Shown: positions 9,229 to 18,893, counted from the stretch's first letter. The stretch: DNA of 64,000 nucleotides from Nitrospirota bacterium (GCA_020851375.1 JADZCV010000025.1:100212-164211); one strand, 5' to 3'. Translations and numbers: made by a program. Notes: generated from the letters alone by a model not told the origin.

Positions 9229-10346
9229 AGATAGCAATTACTTCGCCTTTTGGCTGGCCGTATGTACGACGTGGAAACCGTTTTGCCCATGATCTTGCCG
9301 CCTATCTTGCGGAGAGGGGTCATCAAGTGCATTTCATTACGACTAAGCCCGGGGTCACCAGCAGAATGAAGCTGCGAGGCAAGGTACTGGAAGAACACCG
9401 CAGGCTTTTTTGCTACCCTTTTCTGTCTCTTCTGAACATTGAAATGTGGGAAACATTTGCGTTAGGATGTTTTCGTTCTCTCATGAGAGAGAAGCATGAC
9501 ATTGTTCAGACATTCTGGCCTCCGGATGCCTTTGCTGCCAGTCTTAACAGGTCCTTAAGGGGCATCCCTTTTGTACTTCTGATGGTGGACTCAAATCATT
9601 TTTATCGCCCGACCGCGTTCGGCAAGCCGATGCTAAAAAGGGCCTTGAAAAATGTATCCTGTCTTGAAGTACCCAGCACCTATGTGAATGAAGAGCTGAA
9701 ATCGCAGCTTAACCTGGAAGGGACATTGATCCCCATGCCTGTCAATATGGACGAGTTTACCCCTCGCAATGATAAGGGGCTCAATCCCCCCCGCATTCTT
9801 TGTACATCCTCGTTTCTTGATGCGAGGAAACGGGTATATCTCCTTGTTCAGGCATTCGAGCTGCTTCTTAAGGAGATTCCAAACGCCATTTTACAACTAT
9901 CCGGCCACGGGACCATTGACCAGGCAGCGATGGGGATTCTCAATCTGGTTACGCCGAAAACGAGAAGGTCCATCGAGATACTGGATGTTGGTAAATTGGA
10001 GGATATGCCAAAGATTTACAGCCAGGCCTCGTTAACCGTCCTTCCTTCACTGAGGGAAGCTTTCGGGATGGTCATCATAGAATCACTTTCCTCGGGAACC
10101 CCTGTAGTAGGTGCGAGGAGCGGTGCTATTCCTGAAGTGATTAATGATCCGGAAGTGGGTATACTGTTTGAGGAAACCGGGGGCCCGAAGGAATTATGCG
10201 AGGCCCTTGTCAGGGGGCTGGAACTGGCCCGTGATCCTCAAACGATCACGCGGTGCCGGAAATACGCCGAACGCTATAGCTGGCATGAGCTGGGTCCCCG
10301 GTACGAGGCTCTCTACCTTGGGATCCTGAATGGGCATAAACAGTGA
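9225..10346 (+). CDS. GT4 glycosyltransferase (paralog of 7405-9228)
   Basis: A 373-residue stand-alone copy of the local GT4 family. It opens GWPYVRRGNRFAHDLAAYLA and has the GT4 signature EAFGMVIIE followed by SGTPVVGARSGAIPE. ATG 9225 overlaps the stop of the previous gene by 4 bases (ATGA), so the two are translationally coupled. It lacks the C-terminal pseudo-methyltransferase domain of its upstream neighbour. Donor and acceptor sugars cannot be assigned. The near-identical opening among five family members suggests similar acceptors or a shared interaction surface. Confidence 0.85.
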   Translation: MKIAITSPFGWPYVRRGNRFAHDLAAYLAERGHQVHFITTKPGVTSRMKLRGKVLEEHRRLFCYPFLSLLNIEMWETFALGCFRSLMREKHDIVQTFWPPDAFAASLNRSLRGIPFVLLMVDSNHFYRPTAFGKPMLKRALKNVSCLEVPSTYVNEELKSQLNLEGTLIPMPVNMDEFTPRNDKGLNPPRILCTSSFLDARKRVYLLVQAFELLLKEIPNAILQLSGHGTIDQAAMGILNLVTPKTRRSIEILDVGKLEDMPKIYSQASLTVLPSLREAFGMVIIESLSSGTPVVGARSGAIPEVINDPEVGILFEETGGPKELCEALVRGLELARDPQTITRCRKYAERYSWHELGPRYEALYLGILNGHKQ

Positions 10347-10367
10347 ATAAAAACGAACGGAAACATC

Positions 10368-11525
10368 ATGCTGTCAGGACTTAAGCAAATAAAAAAAGCT
10401 TTTTCGAGAGATATATTGGGATATGCTGATTATCCAGCCAATGCCTTCATAGAAGTTAATTATGACTGTATGTTTCGGTGCAAGATGTGTCAGTTGTGGA
10501 CCGCTGATTTTAAAAAGTACCGTATAGGCGATGGTCAGATCCTTTCTCAGGATGAAATAAAGAAGGTCATTGATGAGTTCGCTTCAGCAGGTATGAAAGA
10601 AATCGCGTTTTTGGGCGGAGAACCTTTTCTGAGAAAGGATCTGTGCGATCTTATTGCATATTGCAAGGTCATGAAGTTGAGCACCTTTACTGTTTCAAAC
10701 GGTTATTTAATAGGAGAAGACCTGGCTGACAGGATTGTGCGGTCCGGCCTGGATTTGCTGGCGATATCCATTGACGGCCCAAACAGCGAGATACATGACA
10801 GGATACGGGGGGTGACCGGGGCATTTGACCGGGCTGTGGGAGCAATAAGGCTGATCATGAAGCGCCGGAAAGAACTTCATACGGACCGCCCTCTGATCGG
10901 AATAGCCTGTACGGTATCATCAAATAATTTCCTCAACCTGCCGGATATGATTGACCTGGCGAAGAGCCTTGATGTAGGAACTGTTCGCTTTCAGTACATT
11001 TCAGTTATTGATAAATCCACTGTTGAGCAAACTGATAAAATGATGGGAGAGCAGGTTGTGGGCGTGCATAATTTCGTAGACGTACCCCAGCACTATTTAG
11101 TTCCGAAAGAGCAGCTTGTTACATTAGATGATGTGATAGTGGAAATAAAAAAAAGGGCCGGCACTCAGGTGGAGTGTGGTATTGAATCTGTTTTCTTTAA
11201 CAAAGACAAAAGTTTTATAGAAAAAGGGATATTCCCTGTGTGGGACTGCAAAGTGCCATGGGCACAGGCCTTTGTAACACCGACAGGCGATTTTATTCCG
11301 TGTCCGATGTTTCCGGATTATAAAGAGGGAAACATCAGGGAAAGGTCATTTGAACAAATATGGAATGGCCGGCGTGCAAGAGACATAAGAAAACGTCTCA
11401 GCAAAGGTCTTCCTCCGATTTGCCAGAAATGCTGTTTCGTACATTCAGGGACAGAGAGCAGATGGAAGAAGGTGTATCGCAGACTTGCCGGGGGAGTCTT
11501 TAACAAACATCACAAGCCGGAATGA
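10368..11525 (+). CDS. Radical SAM/SPASM protein
   Basis: A 385-residue protein with cluster motif CMFRCKMC near residues 35-42, FLGGEPFLRK near residues 82-91, and an SPASM tail (FIPCPMFPDYKEGNIRE, later CQKCC) for auxiliary clusters. The GNI..RSFEQIWN pattern before the last cysteines is typical of SPASM proteins. It sits between a GT4 gene and a membrane SGNH gene with gaps of about 20-30 bases. It is probably a carbohydrate-tailoring oxidoreductase or epimerase, but this function is inferred only from context. Confidence 0.85.
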   Translation: MLSGLKQIKKAFSRDILGYADYPANAFIEVNYDCMFRCKMCQLWTADFKKYRIGDGQILSQDEIKKVIDEFASAGMKEIAFLGGEPFLRKDLCDLIAYCKVMKLSTFTVSNGYLIGEDLADRIVRSGLDLLAISIDGPNSEIHDRIRGVTGAFDRAVGAIRLIMKRRKELHTDRPLIGIACTVSSNNFLNLPDMIDLAKSLDVGTVRFQYISVIDKSTVEQTDKMMGEQVVGVHNFVDVPQHYLVPKEQLVTLDDVIVEIKKRAGTQVECGIESVFFNKDKSFIEKGIFPVWDCKVPWAQAFVTPTGDFIPCPMFPDYKEGNIRERSFEQIWNGRRARDIRKRLSKGLPPICQKCCFVHSGTESRWKKVYRRLAGGVFNKHHKPE

Positions 11526-11556
11526 CGGCAAGTATGTATCTGCATAAAGGACGGTC

Positions 11557-12990
11557 ATGAAGAACGGTTCTCCTGTATCAGAGAAGATAATTTGGGCCAT
11601 AGGAGCATGTTTCATTATGGCAGGTGTTATTCTCAATGAGAAAATTCTTGCTGCAATATTCAGTGCAGACGGAGCCATAGCTGTTCCGCATCGAATCGTA
11701 ATCGGAATCATTGATATCCTCTTAATAGGCCTGGGGTTGGCAGTTATCATTTACAGAAAGCGCCTTACGGGAGAGATATTGTCTGGTATAGCAGGTGTAT
11801 TAATTATCCTGTCAGGTTTGCTGTTCAATGTGAGGTTCCTTGCGATATTGCTGGATTTAGAGATGAGCCCTCTGAATAAGGTCATTGTGGGGGTATTTGA
11901 ACTTTACCTGATAGGTACCGGGGTATTATTTATTTTATTGAGAAAGGCTTTTCAGCTAAAAAATGTATTACTGTATGTGTTCTCAAGTGTGCTCTCTCTT
12001 TCCCTGTTTTTGGCATATGACTGTTATACGGCCTATCGGTTTTTTTCAAAAGACAACCGGTTGCATATATACAATGTTCACGTTGAGGACAAATACCTTG
12101 GCTGGAAACCCAAAGCCAACAGTATCGGCAAGCATGTCTATTACTCAAATTTTAATGTTGAATATGTGATTGATGAAAATGGATACAGGAAAATAAAAAA
12201 ACCGAAAGAGCCTGTCTCCAGCATCTATTTTTTCGGTGACTCCTTCACCTTTGGCCAGGGAGTGAGCGATGATGACACATTCCCGAGCATTATAAAGAGG
12301 AAATATGTCAAAGAGGATATTAGTGTATATAATGCAGGGGTCCTTGGATATGGAATTGTCCAGATGTTTCAACGATTCCTGAATATGGAGGACCGGATAA
12401 AATCCGGAGATATGATCATTTTTACCCCTCTGTCGCAAGATATAGAAAGGAACATGAAAGATTTTTATATGCCCTATCTTCTTTCCTTTTTCTATGAGAA
12501 ACTGGAATATTACCCCTCGTATGATAATGGGGTCATAAGGCCCTGCAAACTGGAAAATAATATGTTCAACTTATTTAAGTTGTTGATTCTTAAGGCGCCG
12601 TATACCGGGAACTTCTGGACAGCTATATACAAGAAAACTATTCCGGACACGACAAAGGAAGCCATCGGGATCATGGATATCATCAGGGAAAGAACAGAGG
12701 CAAGGGGCGGTAAATTCTATCTCTTCTTCCTGCCTAACCTGGAGGAATGCCTTCGTGGTAAATATACTAACGATATCTCCGGATTTGATCATTTCGATAT
12801 CATGCTTTACTTCCCGTCCAAATGGAAGGAATTGGAAAAGATAAAATTCGAAAATGACAGGCACTGGAATGTTCGCGGACATGAGATAGCAGCAAGGGCA
12901 ATCGTTAAGACCCTCATAGATAAGGGGGCACTTGAACGGCAAGACTTAAGGCAGAAGGGAATTGATAGTGGATCCTTTTCGTATTACTAA
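11557..12990 (+). CDS. Membrane-anchored SGNH/GDSL-type protein, paralog 1
   Basis: A 477-residue protein with about five N-terminal membrane helices (roughly residues 12-30, 45-65, 71-90, 103-125, 130-150) and a C-terminal SGNH domain. Block I is FFGDSFTFGQG (D228, S229) and block V is DRHWNVRGHE (D434, H436), which supplies the Asp/His of the catalytic set. Helices 1-2 and 3-4 look like two copies of one unit: GVILNEKILAAIFSADG...RIVIGIIDILLIG against GLLFNVRFLAILLDLE...KVIVGVFELYLIG. SGNH domains in glycan loci act as O-acetyltransferases or esterases. The globular part probably faces the periplasm. Paralogs lie at 30487 and 55148. Confidence 0.75.
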   Translation: MKNGSPVSEKIIWAIGACFIMAGVILNEKILAAIFSADGAIAVPHRIVIGIIDILLIGLGLAVIIYRKRLTGEILSGIAGVLIILSGLLFNVRFLAILLDLEMSPLNKVIVGVFELYLIGTGVLFILLRKAFQLKNVLLYVFSSVLSLSLFLAYDCYTAYRFFSKDNRLHIYNVHVEDKYLGWKPKANSIGKHVYYSNFNVEYVIDENGYRKIKKPKEPVSSIYFFGDSFTFGQGVSDDDTFPSIIKRKYVKEDISVYNAGVLGYGIVQMFQRFLNMEDRIKSGDMIIFTPLSQDIERNMKDFYMPYLLSFFYEKLEYYPSYDNGVIRPCKLENNMFNLFKLLILKAPYTGNFWTAIYKKTIPDTTKEAIGIMDIIRERTEARGGKFYLFFLPNLEECLRGKYTNDISGFDHFDIMLYFPSKWKELEKIKFENDRHWNVRGHEIAARAIVKTLIDKGALERQDLRQKGIDSGSFSYY

Positions 12991-14107
12991 ATTTCAGGAC
13001 ATCACTGAAGGCCGGAACGCCGGGGATAAACTGAAGAAGCTGGGAGTCTCAGCGGTACTTAGTGATGCGAATGAGTTATATGTGTCCACGGAGCAGGTAG
13101 ACAAGGCTATCGAGGCTTTGGGGCTTCCATATGATTGCAGGGATGCCAAACAGCCGGGACCCTGGTGTCCGCAGTGCGGCAGACAACTCGTTTCGAAGAA
13201 GGGTGGATTCAGCACCATTCCGGGTTTATTTGCCTCTTCGCGAAGCTGGCATTGTCATGAGTGCAACGAGGAAAGAAGGGATAAAAAATCCACGATAAAC
13301 CGGTTAAGAAAACCAATCAAGAGGGCTCTGGTTAAAATTGGGTATCACTCGAAACCGTCTTTTCTCATCATCGGCGCTCAAAAGGCAGGAACAAGCGCTT
13401 TGTTCCAAATCCTGCAGCAGCATCCGCAGATCGTTGCTCCCAGGGAAAAAGAACTTCGCTTCTTTGATGATTATTGGCGAATCAAGTATGGCGATTTCGT
13501 GTCGTATCATGAGATGTTTCCGCTCCCCTACCGACTGAAGACAGACAGATTGACGTTCGAAGCATCTCCAAGTTACCTATTCAATCCGGCTTGTGCACAA
13601 CGGATTTACCAGTACTCTCCAGGTATACGTCTCATTGTTATCCTGAGAGAGCCTGTATCCAGGGCATTCTCCGCATGGAAAATGAACAGGAAATTCGCAA
13701 TGTCAACGAATCCCTATCTTCAATCTCTGGGAGACAGAAGAAGTTTTGCAGAGGCTGTAAAAGAGGAAGCGAGGGTGCTTGAAAAGACTGACTGGGAAAA
13801 GGAACGAATTGGATATATAAAAAGAGGGATATATATAGAGCAGCTGGAGAAATACCTGCAGCATTTCTCCAGGGAGTCACTATTGATACTTGAACACTCC
13901 CAACTTTTGTGCGACTCCCAGGCCATCTTTGCCGGTGTGTTTCGTTTTCTGCATATAAACGATAAGTTCGTCATCCAGAATCAGCGTGTTAACGTGTCTG
14001 GAAATAATGATGAGATGCCGAAAGAGGCGCGAGACATTCTTCATTCGATCTACAAGCCTTACAACGAGAGACTCTTTAATCTGCTCGGAAGGGAGTATGG
14101 CTGGTGA
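12968..14107 (+). CDS. Sulfotransferase with N-terminal DUF2007-like and zinc-ribbon region
   Basis: About 379 residues. The first ~65 residues resemble a small DUF2007-like alpha/beta domain. A four-Cys zinc ribbon follows (CPQC near 67-70, CHEC near 96-99), and then a heparan-sulfate-type sulfotransferase domain with PAPS loop IIGAQKAGTSALF near 134-146 and 3'-phosphate segment LIVILREPVSRAFSAW. GTG 12968 is preferred: AAGGGA ends 7 bases upstream. An in-frame TTG at 12962 is the alternative. It overlaps the SGNH gene by 23 bases. The likely role is O- or N-sulfation of the glycan. The N-terminal extension is unusual for this family. Confidence 0.8.
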   Translation: MDPFRITKFQDITEGRNAGDKLKKLGVSAVLSDANELYVSTEQVDKAIEALGLPYDCRDAKQPGPWCPQCGRQLVSKKGGFSTIPGLFASSRSWHCHECNEERRDKKSTINRLRKPIKRALVKIGYHSKPSFLIIGAQKAGTSALFQILQQHPQIVAPREKELRFFDDYWRIKYGDFVSYHEMFPLPYRLKTDRLTFEASPSYLFNPACAQRIYQYSPGIRLIVILREPVSRAFSAWKMNRKFAMSTNPYLQSLGDRRSFAEAVKEEARVLEKTDWEKERIGYIKRGIYIEQLEKYLQHFSRESLLILEHSQLLCDSQAIFAGVFRFLHINDKFVIQNQRVNVSGNNDEMPKEARDILHSIYKPYNERLFNLLGREYGW

Positions 14108-14134
14108 TTTGCGGAAAAGCACGGCTGAATCAAG

Positions 14135-15259
14135 ATGAGTCTTAAAATAGCAGCAACATCACCTATTGGCTGGCCCTATGTGAGAAGGGGAAATCGCTTT
14201 ACGTATGAGCTTGCTGTTTATCTTGCAAGTCAGGGTCATCAGGTGCATTACATCACATCAAAACCCGGAAGAGTGAGCAGGGAAAAGAAAAAGGATAATC
14301 TCCGGCTTAAATATCACCGGCTCTTCGGACACCCCATGCTTTCCCGTCTGAACATCCATTTTTATGAGACCTTTGTCCCCATATGCCTTTACTCGCTTAG
14401 TCGGGAAAGGTACGATATTGTGCACTCCTTTTTGTACGCCGACGCTTTTGCAGCGGGTCTGGTGAAGAGATTCAAAGGAATGGCCCTGGTTCCTACTCTG
14501 ACCGATGGGATCCCGATGTATTGGCGAACGAGATTCGGAAAGTCCATGTTCAGCAGCGTTGTGAAAAGTGCGTCCCGGTTTCATGCGCCCAGCGAGTTTG
14601 TAAGAGACTGTTTTAAACGGGAGTTTCATGCGGAATCAGAGGTAATTCCTCCTCCTGTGAATACTGAACATTTTACCCCATGTGATAAGAAGGATCCCGG
14701 CAGCACTAAAATCCTATGTACGTCTGCTCTCCACGTTGGATCAAAAGGGATTGACATGCTGGTCAGTGCCTTTGAGCTTCTTCTGGGGCATATTCAGGAC
14801 GCTGTTTTGCAATTATCAGGTCACATTGACGACAATACAAAAAGAAAGTTACTGAAATCTGTAGGTCCAAAGACCAGAAAGGCCATCGAGATCAGAGGGG
14901 TTGGACTTCAGGCGGCTCTGCCGATGCTGTATCGCGAGGCGTCAATCACCGTTCTTCCTTCTCTTGATGAACCGTTCGGTATGGTGATGCTTGAATCTTT
15001 GGCCTCCGGCACTCCCATAGTTGGAACACGGAGCGGCGCCATTCCGGAGATCATTACTGACCCCGATATCGGTGTATTGTTTGATCATTCAGATGGTGCA
15101 GAAGGTTTGTGCGAGGCGATGATCAGGGGCGTTGAAATTGCGAAAGACCCGAAGACACCAGGGCGGTGCCGTATCTTTGCAGAAAGGTACTCCTGGAAAG
15201 CGGTGGGGCCGAAATATGAACAAATGTATTACAGGATTCTTGATGAGAAAGGTAGATAA
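14135..15259 (+). CDS. GT4 glycosyltransferase (local family, partner of 15269)
   Basis: A 374-residue GT4 enzyme of the same family as 7405 and 9225: IGWPYVRRGNRFTYELAVYL at the start and EPFGMVMLE with SGTPIVGTRSGAIPEI near the end. The family's EAFG is EPFG here, with both Glu of the donor-binding motif retained. The stop is followed 10 bases later by a separate pseudo-methyltransferase gene. The pair therefore looks like the split form of the fusions at 7405 and 20968. It is probably a cytoplasmic-face transferase acting on a lipid-linked oligosaccharide. Confidence 0.85.
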   Translation: MSLKIAATSPIGWPYVRRGNRFTYELAVYLASQGHQVHYITSKPGRVSREKKKDNLRLKYHRLFGHPMLSRLNIHFYETFVPICLYSLSRERYDIVHSFLYADAFAAGLVKRFKGMALVPTLTDGIPMYWRTRFGKSMFSSVVKSASRFHAPSEFVRDCFKREFHAESEVIPPPVNTEHFTPCDKKDPGSTKILCTSALHVGSKGIDMLVSAFELLLGHIQDAVLQLSGHIDDNTKRKLLKSVGPKTRKAIEIRGVGLQAALPMLYREASITVLPSLDEPFGMVMLESLASGTPIVGTRSGAIPEIITDPDIGVLFDHSDGAEGLCEAMIRGVEIAKDPKTPGRCRIFAERYSWKAVGPKYEQMYYRILDEKGR

Positions 15260-15268
15260 ACAGGCATA

Positions 15269-16045
15269 GTGAATAAAAAACAATTGAACAGTCTCTTTGA
15301 TGATGCGATAGATGAACTGGAAATAACCTATGATGTTTATTTCGGGATAGAGCGCTACCGGCCAAGGTGTGTGCATACGATGCACCGGTTATTATCCAGC
15401 AGGATTGAGGGAGGTAAAGTACTGGTCTTGGGATCAAACGAAAAACCGTTCACCATGATGTGTGAAAAACTTGGCTTTCGTGCCGAGGGATTCAGTTTTA
15501 GACCAACAACAAACAATGTGCATGAAGATGAAAACAGTACGGCATCATCTGAGACTGAATTAATCAAAAACATGAAAGGCGACTTTGATATTATAATATG
15601 TGATGATATCCTTCAAAACATTCAATATCCGCAAGATATGTTAATACTTCTGAAAGAACATTTACGGCCTGGTGGGTTGCTCATGCTTACAACTCCGAAT
15701 GTGGCGAGAGGCACATCACGTCTGTGGCTGCTGAGTGGGAGGAATATCTATCCAACACCATCAGTTTCCGAAACAGAGGAAGGCGAAGTTCTGCGCCTTA
15801 TACCGTACCGGGAATATACCCTCCGTGAGATTGAAAGGCTGGTAACGGATATCGGGTTGGAACGGTTACAGAGTGAATTTATAATCGGGAAAAACGTAAA
15901 TGCGAATATGTGGCCTCCTATGCCGGTAAAGGAATATTTGTTACAGACCCTATTTCTTGCAGTCCAGAAAATTGCAGCCCCGCTAAGAAGTTACCTTTTT
16001 GTGGCAGCGCGAAATCCTCTTTTGAAAGGGAAACAAGTCACGTAA
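15269..16045 (+). CDS. Stand-alone pseudo-methyltransferase domain protein
   Basis: 258 residues from GTG 15269. It is the free-standing version of the domain fused to GT4 enzymes at 7405 and 20968 and to a methyltransferase at 3997. Landmarks are LFDDAIDELEITYD, VLVLGSNEKP, FDIIICDDILQ, GGLLMLTTPNVARG and LRSYLFVAARN. The fold order (strand-loop at motif I, DD after strand 4, PGG-turn before strand 5) is that of class I methyltransferases. The glycine-rich SAM loop is replaced by GSNEKP, so SAM binding is doubtful. It sits between its GT4 partner and the ABC exporter genes. Confidence 0.72.
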   Translation: MNKKQLNSLFDDAIDELEITYDVYFGIERYRPRCVHTMHRLLSSRIEGGKVLVLGSNEKPFTMMCEKLGFRAEGFSFRPTTNNVHEDENSTASSETELIKNMKGDFDIIICDDILQNIQYPQDMLILLKEHLRPGGLLMLTTPNVARGTSRLWLLSGRNIYPTPSVSETEEGEVLRLIPYREYTLREIERLVTDIGLERLQSEFIIGKNVNANMWPPMPVKEYLLQTLFLAVQKIAAPLRSYLFVAARNPLLKGKQVT

Positions 16046-16052
16046 AGACACT

Positions 16053-17075
16053 ATGAAAAATGCAATTGAAATCAGAAACTTAAAGAAGGTCTTTCAGCAA
16101 CATATAAGCCTCATAGACTATTTTTCAGGACCAAAGAAGGTAGCGAATGCGCTTAATGGCATATCCTTTGATATCAAAGAAGGAGAGATATTCGGACTCC
16201 TCGGCCCCAACGGCGCCGGAAAAACAACTCTCATCAAGATACTTACAACACTCATCATACCGACAGAAGGGACAGCAAAGGTTCACGGCTACGACATTAT
16301 TAAGGATGAATGGCAAGTCAGGAACATTATCGGGCTTATCCATAGTGACGAGAGGAGTTTTTTTTGGAGGTTGACAGGCAGGCAGAACCTGGAATTCTTT
16401 GCCGCAATCTTCCACATCCCGGGACGATTGGCACGAATCAGGATTGATGAAGTGATAGCCCATGTCGGTCTGGAAAGGCATGCCGATAATCTATTCTTTA
16501 ATTATTCAACAGGTATGAAGCAGAGATTGGCCATAGCCCGCGGTCTATTGAATAGTCCAAGAATTCTTTTTATGGATGAAGCCATGAGGAGTATTGATCC
16601 GATCAGTACTCAAAAAATCAGGGAATTCATTAAGACAATGATACGGGAAAGAAATAATATGACTATAATAATGGCTACTAATCGCCTGGATGAAGCAACA
16701 AATCTGTGTGACCGTGTTGCTATCCTCAACAAGGGACACCTTGTGAAATGCGGCAGTATTGGAGAACTTGAAGCGGTCGCCAGGGGACCTGTTGAATACG
16801 AAATTGAGGCAAGGAATTTGCGCGAAGAAGTTCTTGAGCAGATTCGCCAGATAAAATGTGTTCACGATTGTAAGAAAACCTTCAATATGAATGGAAATGT
16901 TGGAATCACGATAACATTGGATAATGAGGAGGAAAGCATCCATATGGTATTACAACAGATTATATCAAGCCATGGATATATTGTACGATGTGACCGCAGG
17001 GAGCCTTCATTTGATGAAACCTTTAACAGGATAATTACTGAGTTTGAAGCCTCTCAGGAAAGAGGTGGGATATGA
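16053..17075 (+). CDS. ABC-2 type exporter ATP-binding protein
   Basis: 340 residues. Walker A is GPNGAGKTT at 51-59, the ABC signature is STGMKQR, and Walker B ends FMDEAM with the catalytic Glu, followed by a D-loop RSID. The C-terminal ~100 residues form an accessory domain (PVEYEIEARNL...) like those of daunorubicin-resistance-type exporters. The usual DEPT is DEAM here, a mild variation. The following permease gene overlaps by 4 bases, so the two form one transporter. Likely substrates are the lipid-linked glycan, or a modified lipid or small product of the locus. It lacks the long carbohydrate-binding C-terminus known from some Wzt proteins. Confidence 0.85.
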   Translation: MKNAIEIRNLKKVFQQHISLIDYFSGPKKVANALNGISFDIKEGEIFGLLGPNGAGKTTLIKILTTLIIPTEGTAKVHGYDIIKDEWQVRNIIGLIHSDERSFFWRLTGRQNLEFFAAIFHIPGRLARIRIDEVIAHVGLERHADNLFFNYSTGMKQRLAIARGLLNSPRILFMDEAMRSIDPISTQKIREFIKTMIRERNNMTIIMATNRLDEATNLCDRVAILNKGHLVKCGSIGELEAVARGPVEYEIEARNLREEVLEQIRQIKCVHDCKKTFNMNGNVGITITLDNEEESIHMVLQQIISSHGYIVRCDRREPSFDETFNRIITEFEASQERGGI

Positions 17076-17878
17076 TAAGAACTGCACTCGCATTCATTAA
17101 AAAAGACTTTTTGATAATGATGAGTTATAAGTTCAACTTTGTTCTCCAGATAGCAGGCATCCTGATAATGGTAACAATTATCTATTTTCTTGGAAGCCTT
17201 GTGGGTATCGCTGATATCCCCTTTCTTAAACCGTATGGCGGAAATTATTTCGGATTTCTTATGATTGGTATTGCCTTTTCAGATTATGCCGGGATTAGTA
17301 TTAATTCTTTTTCCGGAAACATACGGGACGGGCAGTTGACAGGGACACTTGAAATTATATTAACCTCTCCAACGCGGTTGTTTACCTTTTTATTTTCTTC
17401 TTCATTATGGAGCTATATTTTTACTACTTTTCGTCTTTTTATGTATTTCCTTGTCAGTATCTTTGTCTTTGAACTAAAGATAGGTATGATTAATATACCT
17501 GCGGCATTTGTCATCTTTGTACTCTCTATGCTGACTTTTATTGCTATTGGAATCATTTCTGCCTCGTTGGTACTTGTTGTTAAACAGGGGGACTCTGCTT
17601 TAAGAAGGATAGGAGGGGTTTCTATGGTTGTCAGTGGTGTTTTGTTTCCTACTGAATATCTCCCTTCTTTCCTGAATAAAATCTCCCTTTACCTCCCTTT
17701 CACCTACACGTATCGCGGTTTAAGGCTTTCCATCCTTCAGGGATATTCCATTACGCAATTACAGGGAGATATTACCGCTTTGTCCGGTTTTGCAATGGTA
17801 TTCATGGCAGTCAGCTTGATCGCTTTTCCTTACGCAGTAAAAAAAGCAAAGATTAAAGGTTCATTAGCTCAATATTAA
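17072..17878 (+). CDS. ABC-2 type exporter permease
   Basis: 268 residues with about six hydrophobic helices and an ABC-2 layout: a long cytoplasmic N-terminal stretch (FIKKDFLIMMSYKFNF), the first helix at about 23-43, and the final helix before VKKAKIKGSLAQY. ATG 17072 overlaps the ATPase stop by 4 bases. Together with 16053 it should form a dimeric exporter in the inner membrane. LPS-type ABC exporters carry completed chains. This one coexists with Wzy- and Wzz-like proteins in the same locus, so its cargo is uncertain. Confidence 0.82.
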   Translation: MIRTALAFIKKDFLIMMSYKFNFVLQIAGILIMVTIIYFLGSLVGIADIPFLKPYGGNYFGFLMIGIAFSDYAGISINSFSGNIRDGQLTGTLEIILTSPTRLFTFLFSSSLWSYIFTTFRLFMYFLVSIFVFELKIGMINIPAAFVIFVLSMLTFIAIGIISASLVLVVKQGDSALRRIGGVSMVVSGVLFPTEYLPSFLNKISLYLPFTYTYRGLRLSILQGYSITQLQGDITALSGFAMVFMAVSLIAFPYAVKKAKIKGSLAQY

Positions 17879-17885
17879 AAATAAA

Positions 17886-18893
17886 ATGATTCAGGCCACA
17901 TCTCCATTTGTCTCAGTGGTAATACCCACTTACAATAGGCGGAAACTTCTAAAAAGTACTATTGAATCGCTCCTTCATCAATCATATCCAATGGATCGTT
18001 ATGAGATCATTGTTATAGATAATTCTTCATCTGATGGGACAGAGGAGATGGTGAATTCACTGCGGCAGAATTCACTGTGTAGTTTATCGTACTATAGGAA
18101 GAAAAACGAAGGCCCTGGCGCCTCCAGGAACCTTGGGATTGCAAAGACCAAAGGGACCATAATAGCATTTACCGACAGTGACTGTGTTGCTGACACTGAC
18201 TGGCTGAAAAACGGAGTAGCCAGGATGACAAACGGGATTGGTCTGGTTCAGGGAAAGACACTGCCTCATCCGGGGCAGCCGCAAAGATTATTGCAGCATA
18301 CGATGAATGTTGTTACGGAAAACGGGTTTTATCCAACATGCAATATTTTTTACCGTAAAGACGCCCTCGATCAGGTGGGTGGTATTTCCCCTGACTTCTG
18401 CGGATTAAACTGCTTTGGAAAACCGAGGTGGGGAGGTGAGGATACTGATCTGGCATGGAAGATAAAAGAGCATGGCTGGAGGAGCGTCTTTGCGGATGAT
18501 GCTGTTATTTACCACCACGTATTTATATTTACTTCCCTGAAGGAAGTGATCAGGTATGCCCGTTTCAATGTGATCTTTGCATTAGCCCATAATATAAAAA
18601 GACATCCTGCGCTGCGGAATGCTATTCTCTACCGGAAGATTTTTAAATCGAAGCAAAGGGCGCTTTTTTATCTCTTTGTGTTTTCGCTGATCTCTGGAAA
18701 TGTTATCCACTGGGGCTTTTATTTTTTTACCCTCCCCTATCTGGCAAGACTGATGAGGGTGACTTTCCATGGACGGTCTATCAGGTCGTATTACAAGGGG
18801 CTATCCCTTTTCTTGTTTATCATTTTTGTTGAAATTGTTGAGTCTGTTCTTTCAATATGTGCAAGCTTGAGATACCGGACAATTATACTTTAA
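17886..18893 (+). CDS. GT2 glycosyltransferase, tandem copy A
   Basis: 335 residues of the GT-A inverting GT2 family: VSVVIPTYNRR at the start, the metal-binding DSD in FTDSDC near residue 97, and GGEDTDLAW near residue 190 containing the catalytic-base region. Hydrophobic segments near residues 255-280 and 305-325 suggest membrane association. It begins 8 bases after the permease stop. The next gene is a close paralog with a 79-base identical tract, so one probably arose by tandem duplication. Confidence 0.87.
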   Translation: MIQATSPFVSVVIPTYNRRKLLKSTIESLLHQSYPMDRYEIIVIDNSSSDGTEEMVNSLRQNSLCSLSYYRKKNEGPGASRNLGIAKTKGTIIAFTDSDCVADTDWLKNGVARMTNGIGLVQGKTLPHPGQPQRLLQHTMNVVTENGFYPTCNIFYRKDALDQVGGISPDFCGLNCFGKPRWGGEDTDLAWKIKEHGWRSVFADDAVIYHHVFIFTSLKEVIRYARFNVIFALAHNIKRHPALRNAILYRKIFKSKQRALFYLFVFSLISGNVIHWGFYFFTLPYLARLMRVTFHGRSIRSYYKGLSLFLFIIFVEIVESVLSICASLRYRTIIL

